From: Apostichopus japonicus
Taxonomy: Eukaryota > Echinodermata > Holothuroidea > Aspidochirotida > Stichopodidae
Assembly (NCBI RefSeq): GCF_037975245.1
Contig: NC_092565.1
Coordinates: 12,792,499 to 12,856,498, forward strand
Length of the DNA: 64,000 bases
Direction: 5' to 3'
Shown in pieces: positions 1 through 9,913 of this stretch (position 1 is its first letter; the number at the start of each line of letters is the position of its first letter). The notes beneath the pieces are model-generated. The model saw nothing but the letters and a program-made list of their open reading frames with translations. It was not told where the DNA came from and did no database searches. Made by a program: the position numbers and the translations under genes.

Positions 1-1185
1 AGCACCCACAAATGTCTGGGAATTATGAGCGGTTTGAGAAGAAAGGAACTGTGGACAAACGACCCAAATATAACAGAAGAAAAGAGAATCCTAATTTTTG
101 GCATTGCACTTTCTACATAACTGGACACCACTTCGAAAAGACAAGAAAAACTAAACCCATAACCATAAGTACACCATTCTGAAGTCGAGCAAGCAATACC
201 ACACATACACACGCACATCCAACACACATTCACACACATACAATGGTACCGGGTGGCCTTCTATCCCTGCAGTGAATATAGAGAAGCAAACGACTTACAA
301 AGCAATACATGGCACATATGTCCATGTGACAAACCTAACTAAAGTTTTATAATTAATGACGTCATAAATGTGAGAATTTAATATGTGTATAGGCAGTGTA
401 AGACATCCATGCCTCCTCGGTGTACGCACATCGATACCAGATCACACATGGCCTAAGCTACAGTGCAGTTGTTTACAGTTGCTTGTGAGTAAACATGCAA
501 CATACAGACGCGACTGGTCACACAATAAAACTTTACGCTAAGAACAGCAAACTATACACAAAAATGTCAACATAATGTAAGCGTAAATGTCTTGTAAACT
601 GAAAATAGTCGTTCCACCAAGCGACTGTCAAAAAAAGAAATATTGCAATTTTCAGCTATGCATATCAATATAAAAGTACAAATTTATGACCAAATCTAAT
701 TCACTGCAGTAAGAAAGAGTACATGTTAGGACATACTATATAAATATTTCAACAGCTACCGTATTTTGTAGCAACCACTTCCGACCCAAACAATAGAAAC
801 CGCTCTGTCTTTTAATCCCATTTAATTAGAAATTCCTCCCCCTTTAGTGATCCCTACCAAATTGGCTCCTCAGTTCCGACCTCCTGTTTATTTATGGCTT
901 CTTAACAATGTTAATCGAACAATACTTCACTTCTCAGCATCTCCCTGTTTGAATAATAGACAACTTTCCCTAGAAAAAAAAAAATTGTCTATTCTACAAA
1001 ACTTAAATATTATCCCCCGTAGGACCTCTTGCGAGGTCGAACAGGGGTAAACTTTATTGTTGTTGTACTTTGAAGATGTCACAAACATCATCAACAGATA
1101 AGCTGGCGTAGTTTAGTTAAATAAGTATATCCAGTATAATATATTTTTATTAAATTTTTCGACACTTTTCGACAGAAATCGTTTC
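1..1185. other. Non-coding stretch, no gene recognised
   Basis: AT-rich sequence with a CA-rich patch near 196-240. The short open frames (for example 847-1050) have no recognisable domain, no splice context and low-complexity composition, so I do not call a gene. It could be intergenic, an intron or a 3' UTR of a gene to the left; nothing here decides this. Confidence 0.5.
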
Positions 1186-1193
1186 ACTGTTGG

Positions 1194-1567
1194 CAGTGGC
1201 GTAGGAAGGTACTTTTGAGTGGGGGGGGGGGCTGAAGACTGATGGCCGGCCTGGGGGAGGGGTTTAAGGGGAGGGGTGTCCCCCTCCCCCTTTGGATTTT
1301 TTTTGCATTTCCAGGTGGCCTCAGATGCAATTTGGTGCAATATAGCACACTTCAACACCCACTCCATTTTGTAAATAATTTTGCATTTTCACCTGGCCTT
1401 AGATGCAATTCGGTGCTCCAAATGAGATTTTTTTTCTCATTTGGAAATAAAAAAGGGGTTTTCTGATTTGCGAAGCGGGGGGGGGGGCGGAATGATACTT
1501 CCGCCCCACCATATTTTTCACTGGGGGGGGGGCTTGCGCCCCCAGCCCCCCGGTTCCTACGCCCTTG
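1194..1567 (+). mobile_element. hAT-type MITE, family A, copy 1
   Basis: A 374-bp non-coding element. It starts CAGTGGCGTAGGAA and ends in the near inverted complement TTCCTACGCCCTTG, and is flanked on both sides by the same 8 bp, ACTGTTGG (1186-1193 and 1568-1575). Short terminal inverted repeats beginning CAG/CAA with an 8-bp target duplication are the hallmark of hAT elements. The inside has G and C runs and no transposase, so it is non-autonomous. A second copy in the opposite orientation lies at 22294-22662. The short open frames across it belong to the element, not to a gene. Confidence 0.85.
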
Positions 1568-1575
1568 ACTGTTGG

Positions 1576-2765
1576 TATAGTAAATACAGAGACTTGAGAG
1601 ACAATCGAAATTGGAATTGAATAACATCACAAAAGCGATTATTCGTATAGTCATAGCGCGAATTATCGTGTGTATTCTGTATTTTATATGTAATACGGCT
1701 TGACATGTAAGTTAATATTTAAGGCATCTACGACATCAAGTCCATGTAAGACATCAAACAAAAGCAACAAAAGAATCGTTTTGCAGAAGTCTCGAACTAC
1801 ATAATTAATGAAATCGTTTGTTTTAATAATATAAATAATATAATAATAAATATAATATATAATAATATATTGGTAATTGGTCTGCACACATGGACAGAAC
1901 GATATGTATAATGTGGATGGATTTGTTTTTGCGTTCGAGGGCATCGTGGATTGTAGGGTGGGGTGGGGGGGGGGTTGGGGTTGGGGAAGGTACATGTGAT
2001 AAATGAGTAGCGTATGTCACGAAGTGTGCATAGCCCATGGGTTTACGGTAACGTTGATCTACTTGGAGGGGAAGACTACTAGGAAATGAGTCGGATGGGC
2101 AAACAGTATGGTGATCGCAAGGGCAATCAACAGTTTTAAGAAAGCTAATATTTTGGTTCAATACTGCTGACCTTTAAAGTACTACGAACACCTAGCCAGT
2201 TTGCCCCATATTCAGTTCATTTTTTGTGGGTGATAATCTCATTCATAATCTGTTTTCAAAAAGCTCTTTTCGTTTCCAAGATATACACATTTGAAGTTTT
2301 GACAAATCTGGGAAAACTCCTTAAACTATGACGTGCTCATTATTTTAGCCCTTAAAGTAGTTAACCCTTAATCACAAGCCCACATATATCACTTCTTTTC
2401 AAAGAAGACCATTAACTATAATTCAAAAACTCGAACCTGTGTTCAGTGTCCTTGAAACGAAGGTTGTAAAAACAAAGGAATAACATAACAGAAAATTAGG
2501 CAGTCACTCCCTTTACATCATCGATGTGCATAATTAGTTAATTTTTATTCACAAATAAAACCAGAATTAAGAAAAGACTTTGCAAAATGGTCAATTTTTG
2601 ATGGTTTTTGATGGAAGTTGCAGCTTTGTTCAAAATTACTAATGATTATTAGAGTGATTGGGACAATGTGTGTCCGTGGACCTTTAAAAGGGGATGATAT
2701 TTGATGTGAATGAGTGCTTAAATAGGCGTCCTAAACCGTAATGCCAATATACTTCACACTTGATG
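1576..2765. other. Non-coding stretch with low-complexity tracts
   Basis: An A/T-only tract at about 1826-1870 is followed by a G-rich tract at about 1955-1988 with several runs of three or more G, which could fold as a G-quadruplex. The remainder shows no gene. Minus-strand open frames at 1684-2161 are built mainly from these low-complexity tracts. Confidence 0.5.
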
Positions 2766-2769
2766 GGTA

Positions 2770-3135
2770 ATTTACCTTAGAATTTCAGATATCTGAATAA
2801 GAATTTCAGATATCTCGAATTCAATTTCAGATATCTGAATTAGAATTTCATTTTTTAGCATTCAATCCGGAACTAAGGATATCTAAAATTGTAGGTTGTT
2901 GTATATACCTTAAATTCAGTTTTAGATATCTGAATTAGAATTTCAGATATCTCGGATTCAATTTCAGATATATGAATTAGAAATTCAATTTTTAACCATC
3001 GATCCGGAACTAAGGATATCTGAAATTGTAGGTTGTATATACCTTTAATTCAATTTCAGATATCTGAATTAGAATTTCAGATATATAAAACAACTTATAA
3101 TTTCAGATATCTTTAGTTCCGGATTAAATGTTAAA
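2770..3135. repeat. Palindrome-rich tandem repeat built on GATATC
   Basis: About 137-bp units (TCCGGAACTAAGGATATC occurs at 2866 and again at 3003), each carrying several copies of the self-complementary word TTTCAGATATCTGAA. The last unit ends in an inverted copy (GATATCTTTAGTTCCGGA near 3106-3125), so the array has an overall inverted-repeat edge. No coding capacity. It may be a satellite-like repeat or the interior of a foldback-type element. Confidence 0.75.
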
Positions 3136-4920
3136 ACTCGGCTTTCCATACGAACTATGAAAAGAACACTGAACTGGAATCGTCGAGTTCAACGGATTCC
3201 ATCGTTATAGAATCTGTTTATATTTCGTGATAGTATCTTATATGCAGGGACATACATCATCTTTGTAGCTAATACATTTAAAACTGTGTATACCACCAAG
3301 CACGGACAGCGGGGAACCATTTCCAAAATGAATTTCTCTTTGCGTCGAATTTCATAGTGTTAAGTTGCGTATATGATATATCGTTGTGGAGGCGATGAAA
3401 CAGCACATGTTACTAATGTCACACATAACCATAGAATAGTAAATCATTATAGCTACTGATGTATGTTTCAAACCCCAGGAGACAGACCAACAACTAGGAT
3501 AGGATGACGCTGTCTCTCTCTCTCTCTTAGGGATTCCTCACCGGAGGAGGGGTGTTGGCAAACTGTAAGTTATACCGCCAGGTGTGGGCTCTAAACATGT
3601 TACCCTAATCAATAATATCGCGCTGTCAATCTTCGGGAAGTAAACTGTTTGTTCGATTTCGATCCGCCATTTTGTTTTTTGTGAGATGGTAACCCTCTGT
3701 ACAAATAATGAACACTACATTAAATTCCTATCATTCACCGTGACTTCGGTTTCAACTTACACCACATGACGTCATCAACGTGCACTGAAATTTAATGAGG
3801 GATTAATTCGCATTGCTCTTGCATGTAATTAAAGCTATCATGAAAATAGGGCCAAGGTGAAGCCAGAGCAACTTGTTCAAACAAGACTACTCTGTGCTCA
3901 TAGTCATAGCTCATTTTCGACCGGTCGACTCGACCCACTCATGTTTAACCTCATTAAAGTGCTACTTCGGTGGCATGAATTAGACACAGGTATAGGACAA
4001 AATTTGTCCTCAGTAATGGTATGTGGCTAGTATAGAAAAGCATCATATATCATCGTCCGATGGTAGTTTGAAGCTATAAGTTTTCTTGTCAAGATAAACA
4101 GGTTAAACCTTCACTACATTTTAGGGAAGTACAAAGACAGAAGAAGATCTGGCATAACGTATATTATATATTATTTTAGTGGTATTTCCGTTGTGATGTT
4201 TAGGGGGTGATTCTGCCCGTCAATTGAATCTTAGCCTTACATTGATGAAAATGTATATACCATTAATGATTTTAAGAAAGATAAAGGGTCTCCCATCCAT
4301 AGATGGAGCTATGAAACACTTTTGAAACTTGTACTATATTATACATATCATTTATTTTTCATACTTAATATAATATTTGTATTTCAAAGAAACAGTTATA
4401 CATTTATTAGAGAATTGGGATATCCATCGGGCAGACTTGACAGAGTTTATCCAACCGCCAGGTGGCAGTTGATTGGTAACACTATCCACAGGGCAAGTGT
4501 TAAAAAAAAACTATTTACATCTACTTAGGGTTAGGGGCAACATTAAACCAGTTTTGAACACTCCTGTTATGCTGTATCATGATAGATTCTACTAAGTCGC
4601 ACATACCTTAAATATTTTGTAGTCGTCTGTTTATGTTTTTCGTTATGTTGGAGATGATGTTTTTATGATATCATAACACTCGTTACTGCTACACGGTATT
4701 CATAGAAACAATGACGAATAAAATAGTCAGTTATTATGGTAAGGTTTTGAACATATTAGATACCGCAATGGGTTACAGAATATAAGAGTAACTTTTGTTA
4801 CGATCAACTCGATAGTTATGAATCAATCTCAAGTTTCATGAACAATGCTGTATTGAGTTGTGGATGTGACAGTTATAACCTAGTGATACACTACCATCAT
4901 ACTTGCCGAAAAGGCCAGGA
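3136..4920. other. Non-coding stretch, no gene recognised
   Basis: AT-rich single-copy-looking sequence with a short CT microsatellite at about 3511-3529. I see no exon-like open frame, RNA gene or transposon terminus. Confidence 0.45.
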
Positions 4921-4930
4921 AAAAAAAACT

Positions 4931-5025
4931 CCTTTCAAGTTTGACGAGGCAAAGAGTTAAAAGTTATGTTGTTTAAACTGCTTTCAAGTTTGACGAGGCA
5001 AAGAGTTAAAACTTATGTTGTTTAC
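4931..5025 (+). repeat. Tandem duplication, about 47 bp x 2
   Basis: A unit beginning CTTTCAAGTTTGACGAGGCA and running through AAGAGTTAAAA and TTATGTTGTTTA is present twice, head to tail, with only a few differences. It looks like a recent local duplication in non-coding DNA. Confidence 0.85.
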
Positions 5026-5230
5026 TTGTTTATTCTATAATGGTGTATAGTAATACTTCCAACAATTGTCGTTCGAGTTTGAATCATTTTGGTTTTCATT
5101 TTACAAGCTTTTTGATTATTCGTATTTGTATTTTAATGAAGTTAACGGACTCCTGTGAATGAATGATACAAATACATGAAAATGAGAAGAAAGTTGAAAA
5201 ACTATATAGTGAAGGAGATAAAACATTGCT

Positions 5231-5760
5231 TCAACAACTGATTGGAGCAGCATCAGAGATATGCTCGCACAGGCTGACCGGGTGCGACATCAGAGATATA
5301 GTAGCACAACAATTGGTGAGACACCAGAGCTATGCTTGTGTATTTGATTGGTGTAACAGAGACACCTTGGTGATTGAAGCGACACTAGTATGAGAGATAG
5401 CCTTACACAGCCAATATATGCCACACTGCAGCTAAGCTAAACCTTGCACATTTTGATTGACGGTAATAGTAGGACATCATCGGCTATGCTTACACCGGCG
5501 CAACACCAGATATATAGCTTTGCACAGGTGATTGGTGTGATAATGGAATACAAATACGGAACTACATAGTTGGTGCGACACCATAGCTACACATGCAAAG
5601 TTAGTTGGTGTGACACCAGAGCTATGCTTACACAACCATTTGGTGTGACATCGGGCACACGTTTGCATGGAGTAATGGTGCGACAGTTATGCTCGCTTGC
5701 ACAATCGATGATTGCGACATTTTGAAATATATTCTTGTACAGCTAACCGATAACACACCA
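5231..5760 (+). repeat. Degenerate minisatellite (GGTGYGACACCAGAGCTATG)
   Basis: Some ten degenerate repeats of a motif of about 40-50 bp, with the core TTGGTGYGACACCAGAGCTATGC followed by a CACA-rich link. Spacing varies, so the array is old or was never regular. The open frames at 5163-5393 and 5477-5668 are by-products of this repeat. Confidence 0.65.
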
Positions 5761-6590
5761 GCAGTTATATCATTCGAGATCGAGTCAATACTTTTCCGTC
5801 CACTCGATGTGTAGGAATGACTATATCATGTGGGATTTATGGTCTACTTAGACTAAACGTTGGTTGGTTCTCCTGCTAAATCTTCACTGCTACGGTTTTT
5901 GATAGAAATGTCGATAAAGACACGTGGACATGTTGATATTATTATGAACAGTTTTTGAAGAAGTGGTGCAGAGGTAAACATACATATGACTGTTTGAATT
6001 ACAATTATCATTTTAACATTTGCAAGGAGTAGCCTACTAGATCATTCGTAAATATCAGAAAAACCAAAGGATTTTGTAAAGGTGAGCGTTTCACACCGAT
6101 TTTTTTTTTGGCCTGGTGAGGGGGAGGGGGGGCTCCTGCAATATTCTTTGCTTAGCCCTTCGATTGAGGTGGAGAAGCTCAACCAAGTCTGAACAAAAAC
6201 TGAACTTAACTAACTTTGGAAAATAGTTGGAAAGGTTAACACTAAGAATGTCTTCTATATTTTCTAAATTAGAAGAGAAATTTAAAAATTATAGATCCAC
6301 CTTTCCATAATGGAATGTTCTAACTATTTGCTGTTGTAAACCAAACTGGTAATCCACTGTTAAGAACTTTTCTTTGCCAAAGTCTTCGGTGATGTTGTTG
6401 CATGAAAAGATGTGATTGTATCATTAATTTTTGGGTGAAAAGTGCATCACATAAGCAGGCTAAGGAGAATATATCAGAAACAGTGACATGCACAGAATTT
6501 CAATGATGGGCTCTCCCCTACTGATGTTTATAATCGCATGAAACTTTATCGGAGGGCCAGATGCGTTTGAAAGGATATTATTAAGAAGAG
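5761..6590. other. Non-coding stretch, no gene recognised
   Basis: AT-rich sequence with a G-rich patch at about 6117-6132 that resembles the inside of the G-rich MITEs nearby. Nothing else is supported. Confidence 0.4.
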
Positions 6591-6594
6591 AATG

Positions 6595-6740
6595 AAGCAG
6601 GCGCGGCGGAACGGAAAAATTATTGGGGGGGGGGGGGCTAATGTGTGGAGACTATCTAAGCGGAGCGCCACCATCGGTTGGCGCGGAGAAAGAAAATTTT
6701 GGTTTTTTTTCAAAGCCTCAGATGGCCGGAAACGGCACTT
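6595..6740 (+). mobile_element. Fragment related to MITE family B
   Basis: Contains a poly-G run and the block ACTATCTAAGCGGAGCGCCA followed by TTGGCGCGGAG, shared with the family B elements at 6920-7316 and 22972-23342. Terminal repeats and a target duplication are not clear, so this is probably a broken or internally rearranged copy. Confidence 0.6.
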
Positions 6741-6919
6741 CCCGAGTGTTTCATGCTGCGAATACCTAGCCCTAAAATATGGGTCTCAAGCCTGCAATTT
6801 CTCAGATTGCACGTAAAAATGTCTGTAAAAACATTGTAATTTGTATATTCGATGGTGTTTTAAGAGAGTAGCTATTACTCGCAGTGTACTCGCAAAGACG
6901 TTTTTGAGTGTAGTAAGGG

Positions 6920-7316
6920 CAGTGGCGGAGCTAGGGGTATTGGTCAGGGGGCAGGAATGGTCTGTAGGGGCGCTTTCGACACTATCTAAGCGGAGCGCCA
7001 CCACAGGTTGGCGCAGAGCGTACAGAAAATTTTTGAGTAAAGATACTCCCTAGATTGCAGGAAATGACCCTTTCCGGGCCTTGTTAATTTGCAGATAAAC
7101 GGAGAATAAATAGGTTTCGTCGCCATTTTGTCGGAAAATTACACCAACAGAATATGACAAATATCAATAGGTATATGAGAGCGCAATAAAATAGTCAATA
7201 ATCGCGAATAAGTGAAAAGTAGTGAAAAGCTGAAAAGGGCGCCAGCAGTCCATTTGAGTCCGTCGGGGGGGGGGGGCATCCGCCCCCTGACTGTATATAT
7301 GGACGCTCCGCCACTA
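6920..7316 (+). mobile_element. hAT-type MITE, family B, copy 1
   Basis: About 397 bp, starting CAGTGGCGGAGCTAG and ending in the inverted complement GCTCCGCCACTA (last base mutated). The flanks are AGTAAGGG and CGTAAGGG, an 8-bp target duplication with one mismatch, which fits hAT. The interior carries the block ACTATCTAAGCGGAGCGCCA and a G run and encodes no transposase. A second copy lies at 22972-23342. Confidence 0.8.
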
Positions 7317-7463
7317 CGTAAGGGGATGTTGGAGAACTGGCTGAAATGAGGCAAGTCATTTGCCTAAGACGAAGTTGTGTTACGCTTACCGGTACTCACA
7401 CTCACTGCTTCCACTTTTCACGGGGCGTGAAGACGCGGTTGGGGTGACAATGTGGTCTATAGC

Positions 7464-7684
7464 CAGGGGACGGGCCGAGGGTCCCCCAGCAATTACTTAA
7501 ATTATTACACCTACATAGTATACGTGTGCATCGGACAGATCGACAAGTATGCATTGAAAAATGGGCAGATGCACGTTTCGGAGCCTTGGTAAATATTGGG
7601 GGGGCTTATCATGCATTTGCCCCCTCAACTTTTTCATTGGGGGGGCTGAGCCCCCCCAAGCCCCCCCCGGTTCCGCCGCCACTG
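7464..7684 (-). mobile_element. G-rich MITE-like element, one end clear
   Basis: The right edge reads CCGGTTCCGCCGCCACTG, that is, CAGTGGCGGCGGAACC on the minus strand, the same terminus class as families A and B. It encloses G/C runs like theirs. The left edge (about 7464) is uncertain and I could not find a matching target duplication, so it may be truncated. Confidence 0.5.
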
Positions 7685-8078
7685 GAATGAGGTCCTGAGA
7701 TCGTTGAATGCGACCCCTATGTATTGGGTTTAAACATTTCAGAAGTCAAATGGTGCATTCTGAGGCAACTTTAGAAATTTGTTTTATGACTAGGTCTTAA
7801 CAGAAGGTTGTTAATTAATAGAGGCTTAAATTTTGTGTGAAGATGAATAAGGGGGTTTGTACATCCCATAGAAGTAGTCGAATTCTTCCATGGCTGAATT
7901 TAAAAAAAAATCTGCCAAATTGAGCACCACCCCCCCCCCCCACACTTTGGGGCACATCACTGGTCAGAAATAAATTAGTTTAATTTACTTTGAAAATTTG
8001 CACTAACCACAGTGATTACAATTCTCCAACTTTTAAAGACCAGTTGCCCTCCAACCCATTGTCCTCCTTAACCTTACC

Positions 8079-8267
8079 TTAAGTCTCTCTGTGCCAGAAG
8101 GCACACAAGTCCCGGACATCATTCTTCCACTGGGTTCGGTTTGCAGCTGCGTGGCGTACCGAGTTCCATGTGTTCCAGCCTCCCCAGTTCCGCTCCACCA
8201 TTCGTCGCCACGTGGTTTTCGGGCAGCCTCTTTTCCTTCTTCCTTCAGGTGTCCATCTGAGGGCCAC
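8079..8267 (-). pseudogene. LINE ORF2 C-terminal fragment
   Basis: The minus-strand frame of about 62 residues reads ...RRKRGCPKTTWRRMVERNW... followed by R..W...V..LC and a stop. This matches the conserved tail found after the reverse transcriptase domain in many animal non-LTR retrotransposons. There is no polymerase core, so this is a 5'-truncated or decayed copy. A second open frame over the same bases is out of register. The clade cannot be fixed from this piece. Confidence 0.7.
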
Positions 8268-8279
8268 AGCACAGTCATC

Positions 8280-9910
8280 GTTTTGGTCTTTCCCCTATTG
8301 TCCTCCCCTACCCACCGTTTGACATCTGTGAAATACCGCTATGTTTGAACATATTAGTATGAATTGATCCAAGTACTTCTCTAAACAATAATAATATAAA
8401 GACAAATGAAACAAGTAAGGGTATGAACTGCATCTGTAACACTTAACTACTCTTGGTTTCTGCTGGAAACATTCTACCTACATATCTAATCTCCTAATCC
8501 TGTGTAACTGTGAGCATGTTGTCTTACACTACCTATTCTCTATCTGTACTTAATTGTTTCTGTTAAATCTGTGTCAATGACTGCACGACCAAAAGGACAA
8601 AAACAAAAGACAAAGAAGCAATATTTTAACAAAAGATTCCATTGTTCTATTTCAGAGTCAAAGACAGAAGATAGTGGTGCATAGAAATATTTACATATAT
8701 CCATTCGAATTTTTCCTGAAAGTCAAATATAATGGAATGAACAAAACAGGAAGAAAGCACTAAAATTGCAGACTAGCGTCAATGCCATCTTATGACAGTT
8801 TCACAAAATCATGTAAAAGGCATGAAACTAATCAAAAAATATCCCGAATCATTCAGGCTCTAATATTCATATGAACATGAAACACGTCCAATCTTGACTG
8901 ACTTCCTTGGTCAATCTTGACTGGACAACCACAGCGTGGTCACTCCGGTACAATTTGACCACCTCTAGTTACATATATGGCCTCCCATGTACCTTGAACT
9001 TGAATCAGTTAAAACATGGTCTCTAATCAGCGAGCACATTTCACCATGTTCAGTAAAAAAAGGCCACTTTTTGACTAAGCCATACTTAGTTTCCATTTAC
9101 ATACCACATATGACCAAGTCAAGTAAGTAACTATGCTCACTATCAAATACCAGATTTGACCATATCAACTCAACACCACCACCACTCTTGACCACATTAA
9201 ATATAGCTCAGTCTCCATATGACCAAATCTGACCTAGTACAGTATACTTTGCATCATTGACCATTGCTGCCAAACACTGTCCAATGAAATATTTTCATCA
9301 ATTTTTGTAATCAATGTCCAAACACTTCACGGAAGCCTGAAATCCGAATGTCTTTAGTCCTAGCAGTTGGTGCTACCTGAAAAAACTTTTACTTCCCAAA
9401 TCTCCAAACATGGAAATGTAGCAAGTAGAAATTTGGGAGATTTTGTGATATGATTGTAATGTATGAAAGTTAATGGCAGAAGTACAGTAGAGTACAGTTA
9501 ACACTCACTACATGGAAGAAGTAAATATTGACAGCGGAAGCCTGCCCTCTGGCACAATCCAGAGATAGCATCAATATGTTTTGAGGAAACAATTGACAGC
9601 ATTTTTGTTTTATCTTTTACCTATTTTTCTTCATTGAATAGTTAAAACAGAGTAATCGCAAAACATTTTATAATCTGGCTGAAGAACTGGTTTTTATACA
9701 AACGGACACGGGAATATGCTAGAGAACATGGGTGCTCCAAGACATGTCAGCCCTTTGGAGCTTGGTTTCTTATACATAGTCAAACATACCATATTAAAAC
9801 AATTTCACACACTGTATGGGACTATTTGCTCCAAGTGTCCCGACCCTGCGTCCCCCTACCAAGGTCTCCTTCCAAATCTCATTACCACGGCAAATAAAGT
9901 TCATTCTCCA
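8280..9910. other. Non-coding; includes the probable RABEPK 3' UTR
   Basis: The stretch just left of the RABEPK stop codon at 9914 is expected to hold its 3' UTR (minus strand), but I see no clear AATAAA signal for it. At about 8890-9265 there is a loose, degenerate repetition of TGACCA-type words (ATGACCAAGTC, TTGACCACATT, TTGACCATATC), probably an ancient minisatellite. Confidence 0.4.
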
Positions 9911-9913
9911 GCA

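Noticed and set aside
1113-2161. Several open frames of 70-112 residues
   Set aside because: They are translated from the family A MITE, G/C runs and A/T-only tracts.
8033-8278. 81-residue minus-strand protein
   Set aside because: It is an out-of-register frame over the LINE C-terminal fragment, whose conserved residues are in the other frame.
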